A DNA stretch of 64,000 nt, taken from the NCBI GenBank assembly GCA_013180625.2, contig SNVD02016154.1:1-64000 (forward strand), in the 5' to 3' direction. Of this stretch, positions 1-12,145 are shown one piece after another. Every line of letters starts with the position of its first letter. Position 1 is the stretch's first letter. The position numbers were made by a program, and so were the translations under genes. The notes beneath the pieces were generated by a model. That model did not search any database. It saw only the letters and a program-made list of their open reading frames with translations, and was not told the origin of the DNA. The DNA is from Boswellia sacra (taxonomy: Eukaryota > Streptophyta > Magnoliopsida > Sapindales > Burseraceae).

Positions 1-387
1 GAAAAATAGGCTAATGAGAATACATAAACGAAGAATAGGCTAAAACTAGTACTTTAATAGCCGATGTGATCTACTAGAATGATCTTCTAGGTTCAAAAGT
101 TGCACTAGATCTTCGTTACACCACATAGGAAAAAAAAGATAAAGCATAAAGGAAACAAAAAGGTAGTAAAAATAATAATAATACTGAAGATCCTTTGCCC
201 TTCATCAATCACAATGTCTCAGCTCCTTACTCGATGTACATATAAGATACATTTTGGGAAGTATTAGGAGGGATATATCCATTCAGAAAGTTTCCGCATA
301 GTTCGAGTACTCTCAGTAATATATGTAAGTTCGACAATTCACGGGTTCCGAATCAAAGCCTCATTTATCAGCAAACGCATTATTTAC

Positions 388-3300
388 CAGTTCAGGAACT
401 TCAATCCCCTAGCAGCAACTTCTTCCTTTGTCTCTCTAACGTTAGCCTTCCACAATATATCCTCGTCATTTTCTATCTGAACATAAACTAAAAAGTTATT
501 CAACATAGCAAATGTGAAACCAACTAGATCTTTCTAGCTATGTTGCAGGATCCAAGTACTTGCCAGTGAAAAATCAACTGCAGGAAAAAGAAATTGATAG
601 TCACTGATGCTTCTCCTCTTATCACAAGGATGAACTCCCTACAATGAAAAATGCCAAGACAACCATGTAAGACTCTACAAGTTAGTACTCTAGCTAAGGA
701 CCTGATGCATTGCTACTGAATGGTTGAAAGATAAAATTGATTTTTCACAGACTAGGAGTACAACCACTAGTTCAGCAGGAAGCCCTTTTATCCATTTAGG
801 CCAACAAATTGTTTTAGTTTATGATTTCCAAATATTGTATATTAGTTTAGACTAGAACAACTATTCAAGTTACTGTATCAGATTCTGTAGCATGTTACCA
901 TCGAATTCACTGTAGCATAAAGCTGTTCACACTACCACAGAAGAATTTATTTGATTATTTTTGTTGTCTTATAGGTTGTTTTGACTAAAATATAACTTAA
1001 GGCCACAATCATTCAATCTCAGCTTGAGGAGCTATTCTTCTTTGGTTTCATAAATAAACCTGAAATCTACCTTTAGCATTCTCGTGACGAATTATTATTG
1101 ACAAAGTAAAAAAAGTTTCAGCTTCTACATTGATTGTGAGGCCGTCTGGTGCCCATTAGTTTCTTATTCTTTTTTGTTTTATTTTATACCCTTTTCTTGC
1201 TTCTCTTATCCTAATTCATACTTATTTGCAATTGTTCATGATTAGCTTCTCTCAATTGAAACCTCAAGGAATCATCCTTAACATCAAGATAAAACCACGC
1301 TAAAATGCACTACTTAAGGGGCTCCATACTCCTGTAAAAGTATTTGGGTGGTGTTGGGAATCCCCAAATCAGTGTTCAAATATTTAACAAGTTTGAAACA
1401 AAATAAATTGAAAACTTTCCACAGCGTAACAAAAAATGACATCACATAGATTCCTTTACGATAAAAAGGACTTTCAAGCAAGATTAGAGCCAGCATTATA
1501 GACATGCTTTAGCTTTCATTTGGTTACATATTTACATTTTTCCATCTTTGGCCAAGCCAAAGCGGATTTAACAGCCATCTTATTGATAGTGGAAGAATTT
1601 CAGGTTCCTAAATTGGCTTTTGACATGAGGGTATTGAAAACAATCTTAGTTCTTTTAACAAAAATACATAACAAGCATATCATTAAATTTATCCTTAATC
1701 ATTATTAATTTATTTCTGCTTTGGTGTTATGATAATACGCATGCTACTGAATTGTTGTACCACAAGTTGCAAGCATAATATGGTTTAGAGAAATTATAAC
1801 TTACTTAAAAGTTTGTTTGCCCTAATAATGCTGAGACATTTATGCTCAGAAAAATATCACCAAACCTCCCCTGCAGTTAGGTTCCATCAGTTTCAGTTAC
1901 ATGAATACTTTGCCTTGTAAAATATGAACAATATTCTCACTTGTCCAAAATGCTGTTCGTTGATTACATTTAAGGGCTATGCAGGTTGGGTTCAATTTGG
2001 TTTTGTAAAAATCATTTTTGGGTTTACATTTCAGCTGAAATCCCTACGGAGATTTTCGTTCAAGTTTTGAGTTATTGTTTGATTAAAAACAAATTTTTAT
2101 ATCATCATTTTATTTCATAAATCATAAAATTTTAGTCAACATAGTCAACTAACATCATATTGGACAAAGGAAACATCTTATTTTAGAGGTCAAAGTAGTA
2201 AAATGTCAGTTACAACTAACAGAATTTACAGAGCAAAGGGGTTTGGTGATATTTTCAAACAAGTGTCTCAACAACACTAAGATAAATGGTAGGAAGATAA
2301 GTGACAGCTCCAATATGTTTCTAGAACCACAGATCTTCTGCATCCAATGGCACATTTTTTTTTTTTTTTTTTTTTTAAAGTCTCTGCATTGTTTCGCAAC
2401 TTTTTACTGACAGCACCTCTTAAAGAGAAAGCCTAGCATGCAATGGTTCTATCAGCTCAGCAAGCTATGTTAGTATAGCAACCCAATCAAAGACTGACAA
2501 ATCAGTCTTACATTTGTCAAGTGAAAGCTTTTCAAGTCAAGTTTGAAATTTAAAATATTTTTGAATTTAGAATTTTTTAAGTTTTGGGCAGCTGTGTTGG
2601 GAGACAATGTAAATTGAATTTGTCAGTCTTTGGTTGGACTATTGTACCAGCTTAGCTTTTTAAACTGGTACAGCTGCTGCATGCTAGACTTTCTCTTCAA
2701 ACAGTCTACCTGTACAGATTTTCTGCAAAAGCTTTAGGAGGCTTTCTAGTTTCTTCCAGTCATCCCAATGAGATATCACAAGTCCTTTTTAGTAGAAAGA
2801 AAACTTGTTGCTAATCTTTCACTATAGACAGAACTTGGAAACAACAAGAACTATTGACTACCGAAAAAAAGAAAAAAGTGAAAATGAACAAGACTGAAGG
2901 GTTGAATACTTTCAGATTTGACTAACAAGAGCAACAACCATTTCTCTACATGCCTTTAGTGAACTAATCATCAAGATCAACAACAAATCTAAATAAACAG
3001 GATTTTATCCTCGCTTAAAACTAAGTTATGCATCAATGTAAATTACAAAAAAACATCTTGCAACCGGCACATATTTCAGCATGTAAAACATAGTTGTAAA
3101 AGACATACCAAATGTTCTCGACAAAGTTCTACAGCAATGATTGGTGGGCAGTTTAGACTTGATATTGCAGCACGGCCACTATTTCCAGCATTTGCCACCA
3201 TTAGCGGTACTACATCCATCCTATCCACATAGCCCTCACCACCAAAAACTCCAACAGCTGTTTGCAGTGTCCTGAAAGTCACAGTAATCATGATGTTGAG

Positions 3301-4122
3301 AATAAAAGGAAATACACTTTGGAACCTACCTATCGGATAAAACAAAAAGACGTTTGACGGACAATTATATTATGTAAATATTCAGTTTCAATTGTGAAAA
3401 AGGAAAGGTGCAAATTAAGATTAACAATTGCTCAAAAATAAAACTAACAAAATTCTACAAGCCATTTTTTATTCATTCAAGAATCCTATCCAAGCTAATA
3501 AAAAACACTTTGATACTGGGACACGAAATGATATCCTCGAAAGATCATCAGCAAAAGTATGCAAAATAATACCTTAGCAGAGGAGAGGTAATTACTAAAT
3601 CAATCCTCTTTATAAGCCCAGAATCATGAACATGCTTACGTAGATTTTCAACCTGCGTTATGTACAAAAAGAGGCTTCATAAAATGTTTGTCATGGATTG
3701 CTAAATTTTGCTCAGGACTACATCAATAATTAAACAAGTATCTTATTTTCTTTTAAGCACTCTCTACAAATACGTAACTATGTGAGTGACCTCTTCTTAC
3801 CTGCTGCCAGCCTAGTTGGGTAAGGTGTGCATCAAAAAATTCAGGAGACAAGTAGGCTTTGTAGTTCTTATCTCCATCAACATTGTGAATCCCTTGTGCG
3901 TGCCTCACCTGGATGTATGGTTTTATAAGACCACAAAGCCTTGGTTTGCGAGCAAAAGCCAAGAAAGAAGGCAATCTCGAACATCCTTCAGACCAAGTAC
4001 ATAGCAGCTTCAAATCCATGAAGGATATCGTATATAAATTGAAAAACAAGTCTGATACCAACCAGATGAAGAGTCTTGCAGCGATGCAATGGATACAAAC
4101 TTGGACCAGCACCACCATCCAT
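388..4122 (-). CDS. Phosphoglycerate-mutase-like histidine phosphatase (partial, 3' exons off the left edge)
   Basis: Six exons join in frame: 4122-4063, 3908-3801, 3652-3573, 3271-3109, 638-564 and 476-388, giving 191 codons. The protein begins MDGGAGPSLYPLHRCKTLHL and carries the RHG-type phosphohistidine motif VRHAQG at residues 21-26. It continues through SPLLRTLQTAVGVFGGEG, ANAGNSGRAAISSLNCPP and VELCREHLGVHPCDKRRS, which are hallmarks of the plant PGM-like 1 family (histidine phosphatase superfamily). Those proteins are usually about 280 aa, so roughly 90 residues, including the second catalytic His (THSGF region), lie beyond position 1. No frame break is visible. The intron after exon 5 starts with GC (GCAAGT), because the nearby GT would break the frame. 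The intron between exons 4 and 5 is about 2.5 kb and holds a foldback. Substrate is unknown; the family name does not prove mutase activity. Confidence 0.88.
2421..2697. repeat. Long imperfect foldback (arms about 90 bp) in a PGM-like intron
   Basis: Left arm 2421-2513 and right arm 2607-2697 are imperfect reverse complements, separated by about 93 bp. Paired blocks include GAGAAAGCCTAGCATGCA with TGCATGCTAGACTTTCTC, and AAAGACTGACAAAT with its complement near 2624. It could be a MITE without a clear target duplication, or a hairpin locus that yields small RNAs. Confidence 0.6.
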
Positions 4123-5376
4123 CTCTGTAACTGAACCTTGTGAATATTAGCCTTCATATAGAACCAAAAATAAATAAATAAATAAAAAGGAAAAGACAAA
4201 AGAAAGAATCTTCAGGCTTGATTAACCATGCTTCAACCTTTGCATATGAAGAGAGTTACATAACAAACTAATCACCAATGCAAGCAAAAAACAGAATAAA
4301 CGAATTCCAAATGCTTGCGAAACCACAAGCAAGATTAAGAGAAAAATCAATTAATCATAGAGTGCAACTAAGGCCTATGAGAGGTTCCACTAGAGTATAA
4401 AAGAACAAAAGAATAAGTGGATAAACTACCACTTAGCAGGCAGATTTTCTTTCTCTTTTGGATAAGAAATACAAGTATAAAAGCAGACAATATACCAGTG
4501 TAGCAGAGTTTTTAGGTCTTTCCAGTAACCTAGCATTTGATTACAAATGGTCTCAAATCTACATTGCTTATCTACCACCTTATGAAAACACTTTTACAAA
4601 TTCACTACCTTCTTTTACCTCCTATGCACTTCCCCCTTCACAATATAAATAAAGGGTTATTTCAACATATAGAGCCAAGGCACAAAGTAAGAAGTTAAAA
4701 ATGCTAAGAATGCAAAGCTCACTTACCATTTTAGGAAATATTTTCTAGTCAATAAAAGAGTTTTGACTTCTTGACATGGTAAAATAACATTAAATGCTTT
4801 CTATTTTTAACTTCTTATCATTTGCTATAGGCATTGGACGAATAAATAAATAAATAAAAACCAAAAACAACAAAAGGCATAAATTGACAAAAATCTGAAA
4901 CTCCAGTCTTTTCCATGGTTAAACAACTACAATCTAAAACACCACTTACAAACGTTAAACGAGACCCAAAACCTTCAAAGTTCAATTATCCTCAACTCTG
5001 CCATCCCCTTTACAAATCAAACCAACATTTCCTCACATAAACTTCAACAAACCAAAAAAAAAAAAAAAAACTCCTCAAAGCATTTGAATAAAAAATCCAC
5101 AAAAACATCGCAAATCAAAAGAAACCCAATATAGAATCACCAAAATCATAGCCAATAACACTCTGAACAAGCAACAGAAAGAATAACTACATCAATGCAC
5201 CTGGAACAACTAAAAGCACAACAACCCAGATCAAATTTAAACACAAAACAGCAAACGACAAACAGGAAAAATAAAATAAAATAAAGAAGCAACTCCATGC
5301 ATGAAGTGAATATCAAAGAAATATAGGCTCGTAGAAATCATGATAAAGAAAGATTGTGAGAAGGGTAGGGTGGTAC

Positions 5377-5620
5377 CGGGGTGGGAGGAGGAGCAGCGGA
5401 CAGCAAGAGAAGGGCTAGAAGGGAAAACTGGAGAGTGCAGGGACCTGTAGAAAATTAACCAAGAAGGAGAAGAAGCAGACGAAGGACAAGAAGCAGAAGA
5501 AAGGAAAGTTAGAGAAGGAGTGAGAGAATTAAAAGATATATTAATATTATTATTTTTTTGAAGATGAAAAATTGTTGGAGTAAATGAAAGTGCTGTCAGT
5601 GTCGTGGATGCTATCTGGTT
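5377..5620 (-). promoter_or_regulatory. 5' untranslated leader exon of the PGM-like gene, upper end approximate
   Basis: The minus strand is pyrimidine-rich (CT-rich), typical of a plant leader. It ends at a donor (G/GTACCA at 5377/5376) that can splice to an acceptor just before the ATG, at 4131 (TTCAG/TTACAG) or 4125 (ACAG/AGATGG). The leader is open in the same frame as the protein but contains no ATG, and a TAA lies in frame upstream, so I treat it as untranslated. The transcription start is inferred. Confidence 0.5.
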
Positions 5621-6859
5621 TCTGATTTGTCTTTCAGATTTATTGGCGCTTGTGAGCGAAAAAGAGAAAGACGCCACCTGCTTTTACTCTATTGCCCCTA
5701 TGACTAAAGGATTTTTGCCCTTGGAATATGGGTATATTGGTTCTTTAATTAATGGAAGTCCAAAATTGGATGGCACTCATTTTATTTGTTTTGAAGTAAA
5801 ACAAATTTCTTTTACTTATATTAGTTTATCACACTATTTACTATTTATATAAATTGATTCTAAATGAAAAGATATGATTGAAAAATTGTTTTTTAAAAAA
5901 TTAATATTAAGTCTTTTTTATAAGCGATTATTGCAATAGGTAAAACTTTGCCTACAAGTGCTTATTCTTTTTCTAAAACCAATATTGAGTATGGTTCTTA
6001 TAACATGTAAGATCATGTCCACAATATATAACATAAGCTCATAATATTATACCATATTCATAATTGATTTTAGAATATGTAATATACCTAATAAATGCTT
6101 TCTTTTTACCATGACCAACCCTTTAAATTAGATACCCAATAAATGATACAATACAAAGAATAAAACTCGAAGAATTGAATCAAAATATACCAATCAACTC
6201 CATTTAAGAGAGGAATAATAAATAGTTAAAAATAGTTAATATAATTGTAATTGGGAAGAGTTTGAAAATAGTTTAGAGCTCACATGAATGAGGAAAAGAT
6301 GTATGAAGTTTTGAGAATGTAGTAATACTAATAATAAGATAAAATCCATTAAAGTCAAGAGAATTTATAGTATTGTTGGTATCAATAGATTTATGTAAAT
6401 TTGAAGACCAAGATTACACATTTCATTAAAAAAGTTGAACAAGTATTGATTCTTTTATTTATGGGATAGATTCTCTCAATTCTTAATAAGCACGTGTCCC
6501 CGGCCCCCCCTCAAGCCTCTAATGATTCTGCCTTGCATGAGCACGACCACCATCATCCACTTGTAAAAAGTGACTCTGATTTGAATTGGAGAGTCACATG
6601 TATTTCTCAATTCAAAATAGTACGAGGATGTAATCATATCCATTTGCTTGTCCTTCTATCATCAAGTCACCAAAGAAGAATATTGTAGAATGGCTTGTCA
6701 ATTTATCTCAAATTGAGATGTCATTTCCCTTGACACATTATTTTGGAATTAAGAATTTAGATTGAAACTTGTTAATTATGTTGAGATCACAAACAAAACA
6801 TAAATCTTATTACATTTGCAGATGGACAGATTATCTTCTGCTTGGATTCAAATCTTTCC
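5621..6859. other. AT-rich intergenic DNA, no gene seen
   Basis: Short open frames only, none with a recognisable family signature or codon-like composition. A small GC-rich patch near 6490-6560 has no clear meaning. Confidence 0.5.
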
Positions 6860-7060
6860 CCCATTCTAGTCGACAGAACCGTCAATGCAGAGCCCCTTGC
6901 CAATGAAGATATAGTCACAGTCAAGATTGGGGTTGATCTCATTGAAAAACTCTGCAGTCAGTTATAGTCACAGTCAAGTGTCACCTTCTTGTGCACCATA
7001 AACTGAGTTGCATTCCAGAGTCGCCTCTCGAACACCAGCTACAAGCAGCAGAAGAAACAA
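6860..7060 (-). pseudogene. Coding-like remnant, family not recognised
   Basis: On the minus strand one stretch reads VFERRLWNATQFMVHKKVTL... and another frame reads EFFNEINPNLDCDYIFIGKG followed by LCIDGSVD and a stop. The amino-acid composition looks like real protein, but the two parts are in different frames. A 14-bp direct repeat, TAGTCACAGTCAAG, occurs twice (about 6911 and 6965) and marks the join, so a small duplication may have broken the frame. I do not recognise the family. Confidence 0.35.
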
Positions 7061-7639
7061 CAAGTTATGGACACTAAATATGTTTGATGAAACCAAAATG
7101 ATTAAAAGACTTAATCATTTTAGTAATAGAAAATAATAAATTACTTACAAGTATTTTACTCTCAGTTCTGTTGAGGATGAGAGTAACACAGACCAGAAGA
7201 ACCAAAAAGCATGGCAGATCTATTGTTAGACTTAGCCATTATGTAACTTTCTATTTTACCCCACATTGAGAACCAGTTAATTCTTGATGGCAGGAATTGC
7301 CTTGTCCGAGACAATTATATATGGAAAATTCCCATTGAGAAAATCAAATTACAATGTGGTACAACTTTGTTTTTTAATAGCCCAACAAAGAAGCCGGCTG
7401 TCTATATAATCCACATGATACATACTGGGAAATTTACATCATACGTTGGTGTCATTTAAGCTACTGGTGAGAAAGTATGGCAGGTCACACAACTTATAAC
7501 AGAGAAGTGGAAGAGCAGCCCCAGGACAAATAAAAATACAGCTTAACTGTTCATGAATATCCATAAGATTCACCAGTGTCAGGGTAAGTAAAAAAAAATC
7601 CACGGGATAAAGGCCAGCTGTGATGTGATCTGAGTTTTT

Positions 7640-7848
7640 GTTCCCTGGCCGGGGCGGTGGAGACTTTTTAGGTCCGTGCATTTGTCAGGGCTCTTTCATA
7701 ATGTCCTGCTTTATAGGTAATCTTGAGCTGTCTTGTTGCTAGTTTCTTTTCATTTGTTGCTCAAGGGCCACCGTTCCTTCTTTTTGTAAATTTTCACACT
7801 TAATACAAATTTTATGTTTCTTATTCCCAAAATAAAAAAAAAAAAAAA
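7640..7848 (+). mobile_element. Possible 3' end of a LINE-type retroposon with poly(A)
   Basis: A GC-richer stretch passes into a T-rich tail and ends TTCTTATTCCCAAAATA plus an A tract (about 7834-7848). This resembles the 3' ends of plant L1-type insertions. I could not find a target-site duplication, so the 5' limit is a guess. Confidence 0.3.
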
Positions 7849-8980
7849 TCAACCCTGATTCAAAATTTGGCTAGACAAGATCTCCTACTACCCTTCCACT
7901 TTCCTTCTGCCCAATCAAAAGCAGACGTTCATGCAGACAAATAAGTCAATGGAGTTCTCAAACTGCATTCCGAATTTCTTGCAATGAGATCATATTTCAA
8001 ACAAGCAGGTGAAAATTTTAGTCTACCAAAAATTTGTACTCCAATCAAATCCATATTGACTTATTGAACTGGGAAATCAATCTGATTGCAAATACTCTTT
8101 GGTCCACCAAGGGATTGAGCAAAAATTGAATCAATGTCATAACTCATAAGTGGTATCCAAACTCATTCTATCAAAGGACAGAATTAGCTAATGAAAATTA
8201 CTGCGAAATGGAAACTAATTGTTCATTCCTATCAAAGAAAAGAAAATGAAAACTTGAGACTAACTGTGTGATTCTAGGGCCTTATCAGATCGACATCACA
8301 TCGATGAGAGTCGACTAGAAAATGAAACAAGACTAAAGAAACAGATATAAGATATGGCTCCACAGTTGAGAAGTGTAACGTACCAAGAAACAAAGATGTC
8401 AATGGCAATTTGAATTAAAAAAGTTCACTGGTGAGGACTTTGTGACATTGTGAAACTCTTAGGATTGACAGGTGTTTCTCCATCTGGCAAACAGAACATG
8501 GGCATAAAAGTTAGAAAAGGAATAGAAGATTTCTTCTTTCCTCACCGAAGAGTCTCAGATCTGTGGTCATACTCGGATAAGCCTGGTGTTGATATTGAAA
8601 ATCAACAGGCATCTAAGCCATTGCCAGGCATGAGTATGACATCTTTACCAAGACAATATACAGATATAACCACATTATTATGCTCCTACAGGAAGATATT
8701 ATTAAGTACATCACACCCCAACTTTCTTTCCCAGTTCTGAACTCAAAGGTGACCATAACACTAGCACAATTGATAGTATCATTGGCCATCATCTGTTCCA
8801 GCATTAAGAAGCTGAATAAACTATATTTACAAGTACAATTATTATATTTTCACCTACTTTTCATCTAAACGCCAAATCCAATCATTTGCAGAGAGTCAAG
8901 TGACTCCAATAATCAAATTCACAATCCTTATCCACCAGAGTGATTCATAAATTCTGCTATCAACCAAAAAAACTAAAATC
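7849..8980. other. Intergenic or 3' flank of the APO gene, nothing recognised
   Basis: Open frames at 8450-8740 and 8680-8868 have no family features. The part just below 8981 would be the 3' UTR of the minus-strand APO gene. Confidence 0.4.
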
Positions 8981-11900
8981 TTAGACAACCAACTTTTCTT
9001 CATCCAACCCAGGCACTGCAACGTCTTCCCTCATTATGCCAGCATAATCATCTCTCACATTTGCTCCAGCCTGAGCAAATAGTTCCACAACTGCAGGCAG
9101 CATACCATAGTATCTCTTCAAGTCATTTTCCAGAGGTTTGCCACTTTTTGGGTCTTGAACATGCCAGACATACACTGGAGGCACTAAATCATCAACTGTT
9201 GCCTCCTGCCATGCATGCTGTCCATCCCTCATCTGGTGCTTATAAGCCTTACAATTCCTCACTCTGTGACCCTTAGGTCCCACTTGGACCTCTGAACAGA
9301 ATCCACAGGTTTGGACAGTATACTTCTGCATGAGTTTGGATGCTCCTGCTCGCATTCTCTGCAATGCATCCATGCCTCTAATAGCAACATCTGCATGGAT
9401 GTCAGAAAATCAGCATGCATTCATTGGAAAAACCCTTAATTAAATCCTGTGGACCAAATATTGAAACAATGAGGTCAAACTTCAACTAGTTTCCACTTGT
9501 ATTAGAGATCAGATTGGAAAGAAGATGATTGTAGACAATAACAATAACAAGAAGGTATCTAGCACCAATTACGATTGTTGCTGAGAAGGATAAAGTAATT
9601 TTTAGGGTTCCATCCAGTGTTCTACAAATCATGAGGCATCTGTTTCGTCAGGACGGATAAATACAGGGCAACCTCCTATGTTTTCTCCCTCTCGTTTTGA
9701 GCCTTTGAATAGGCTAAGTGATGAGGATCAACCTGATGGGATTGACCATTCTCATTTGAACACCCCGAGTACTCCAGTAAAGAAAGGTAAGAAGGAGAAG
9801 AACAAGTAGGATTAAGGCTTTACTTAATCATACTTGATTTTTTTACTATTTCTTTATGTTTGCACCATTGTGATCATTTTGTGTTTTCCTTTAATTGTTA
9901 GGCCATTTATGGTCATTGGAAATCTTGCATTGTTCAAGCCGCCTGTAGCCTTTATTTCATGTTGTTAAGGCCATTTGTGATCTTTGCTTTGTTTTTTGCC
10001 GCTTATGGCTGTTATTTTTTTATCTTGGACTTAATGTCTTAGTTGTAATTCTTGGGATATGTCCCTCGGATTTTTGTACATTATAATTTTTTGGATCTAT
10101 ATTACTAAGTAACTTTTCCAAAAAAAAAAAAAGATAAAGTAATTTTTAGCAATAAAATTCAATTTAGGTGTTTAGCAAATATTTTTGAAACCAATTTAAG
10201 CCAAATAACCCCTTTCCACAGCAGATTTTGAGAAATAGGAAAGGGATTATTGGTTTTTCCATTTAATGCACTCCCAAAAAAATTCCTAAAACAATCATAC
10301 AAACCCAAAAATATCCTTAAATAAACTTTTTGATTCTATGCTAAATAGGAAGACAAACGCGCGCGCACACACACACACACACATAAAGTGTTAGAACATT
10401 TTATATTTCAGCATTACATTATTTAGTTACTACATACTGTCACAACACTTTGACAGTAAAATTCACAATGTAAATATGATGCTTTTGACACTCATAGTAC
10501 TTCTAAAAGCCTAATTAATGAAGTTTTTAATAATTTTATTCAACACCTAACTAATCTCTTCACAGTTAGTTATTCTCTCAGCACAGCTACCAATGACTGT
10601 TTTAGAGTTGTAGAAAAACTGAAAAGAATTTTTACAAGGTAAAGGAGAAATAAAATTCAAGTCCTGCCCAAATTTCAGTGAGTTTACTTTGGATGAAAAG
10701 GAAAAATATGAAGTATGACTGGGGAAAAAGAAGAGTGCAAATTAAAAGAAAAGAGCACCTGGTGAATCTTCATCATCACACTTCATGTCTATATGCTTGT
10801 TACTTTTTCTATTCTCCCAAAATCCAAATGTCTCTATGTCTTTGCCAGGTGCATCTTCTTTTGGGAACCTCTTCTCAAAATCTATAATTTTACCGGCAAG
10901 ATTATATGCAGGGAAAGCCCTTCTTCTAGTTGGGTACTCACGGATATCAATGCCTGCTTGGATGCAAAGTTCAACAACTGCAGGAATCCGATCCACTTCA
11001 ATCCGCTCATTGTGAGAAACAGCTCTTCCTAACCTGTCATATAGATGAAACGATTCCACGAGAGGCAAAAGATGTTTCACATCTCCTGCTTTCCAACTGT
11101 GTTCTTTGCTAGCTGCGCTACCAGCAACATTGCATGTTCTGATCTCATGTGGTCGATGACCAACATGAACTTCTCCACATACGCTGCAAAGACAAGTTAA
11201 CAGCAGAAAATATAAAGTTTATCAAACCATAGATCAGATTGATGATAACAAGCCAACATTTTCATTCACATTGATTCAAATTTCGAGTTACCCACTAGAC
11301 TTAATTTAATTTTCAATTTGGAGTCGTAATATGGGACTTCAATAGACAAGGCTTATACGAGAAGCAAATCACTTCTAGATAATCTGAAATCCATTTCTTT
11401 TATGGCTCCTAAATTTACATGTAACATGCTTATTTTCTAAGATTATGGCAAATTGTTCTAGAGCAAGCTACACAAGATTAGACCACAATCACATTATAAT
11501 TGAGCGCATACAAAAATCTGATTACATGCTTACTTTAACCAACAAAAAGACAACATCATTATTTGCCCTTTTAAGGACCTTCAAAACAATACCCACCAAA
11601 AAAAAAAAAAAAAAGTAAATTTACAAGACTTTAATTTTAGTTTCCATTTCTATCATTTATGACTAATTGTAAGAAAAAAATCGATAGAAATCTCAAATGA
11701 AAACTTCTTGGCTCTGCTAGCAAGTTTAGTCTCTTAGACAATGATAAACAAAACTAAGCACTTACCTGCATGTATATATGGCAATGCTCCTAGCAACACT
11801 TGAAACACAATCAATCAATTCAGTTCTGGCGGCATAAACTTCATGAGCAATCGGTATTAATTCCTTAACCAACAATCCATTTTCCGGAGGCCGTAGAATC

Positions 11901-12145
11901 TTTTCTTTAGCCATCTGCCTCTCTTTCCTTTCCCGTCTAGCTATACGCTTAAGTTCATTAACACTTGTCACCATTGGTTTCCGCTCACATTTCTTAAGCT
12001 TCCTTGGAAGCTCTGTGCAGACTGACCCAGTAGAGTACAAGCCACAGGGATGCTTTAACTTATTTATCCCCAAAAAATTGGCATTAGAATTTTGCATAAT
12101 CATATCATACAAGTTTACAATCCTTCGAACCCGTCTAGCCAGCAT
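8981..12145 (-). CDS. APO4: APO protein 4-like, mitochondrial (3 exons)
   Basis: Exons 12145-11766, 11183-10759 and 9390-8981 total 1215 nt, exactly 405 codons with TAA stop. The ATG at 12145 opens a basic, Arg-rich N-terminus (MLARRVRRIVNLY) that fits a mitochondrial presequence. Two APO motifs follow: CSVCGEVHVGH...C at residues 126-145, spanning the first splice junction, with HSWKAG after it; and CGFCSEVQ...GH...C at 297-315 with HAWQEA after it. Each APO motif supplies conserved Cys/His residues that in the family bind a metal or Fe-S cluster. APO proteins are plant organelle RNA-binding and splicing factors; the 3/4 branch is mitochondrial and linked to nad intron splicing. Phases are 2 then 1, and donors and acceptors are GT/AG. 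Assignment to APO4 rather than APO3 rests on overall resemblance and is less certain than the family. Confidence 0.85.
9606..10132 (+). mobile_element. 5'-truncated poly(A) retroposon in APO4 intron 2
   Basis: The insert is bounded by a perfect 17-bp direct repeat, GATAAAGTAATTTTTAG, at 9589-9605 and 10133-10149, and ends in an A tract (about 10120-10132). It starts within a reading frame (about 9607-9809, ending SHLNTPSTPVKKGKKEKNK then TAG) followed by about 310 bp of T-rich 3' tail containing GGCCATTTATGG-like repeats. This is the signature of L1-mediated insertion. The basic C-terminus suggests a LINE gag-like ORF or a host mRNA; I cannot tell which. It is antisense to APO4. Confidence 0.8.
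10358..10383. repeat. Compound (GC)n(AC)n microsatellite
   Basis: A short CG run passes directly into a CA run inside APO4 intron 2. Confidence 0.85.

Noticed and set aside
5237..5677. 146-codon minus-strand open frame as a separate protein or as a certain transit peptide
   Set aside because: It begins with GTG, not ATG, with an in-frame TAA upstream, and contains a splice donor at 5377. Best read as a leader exon, kept only as a finding.
10678..11112. Several plus-strand open frames
   Set aside because: Antisense to APO4 exon 2, which has clear splice sites and family motifs.
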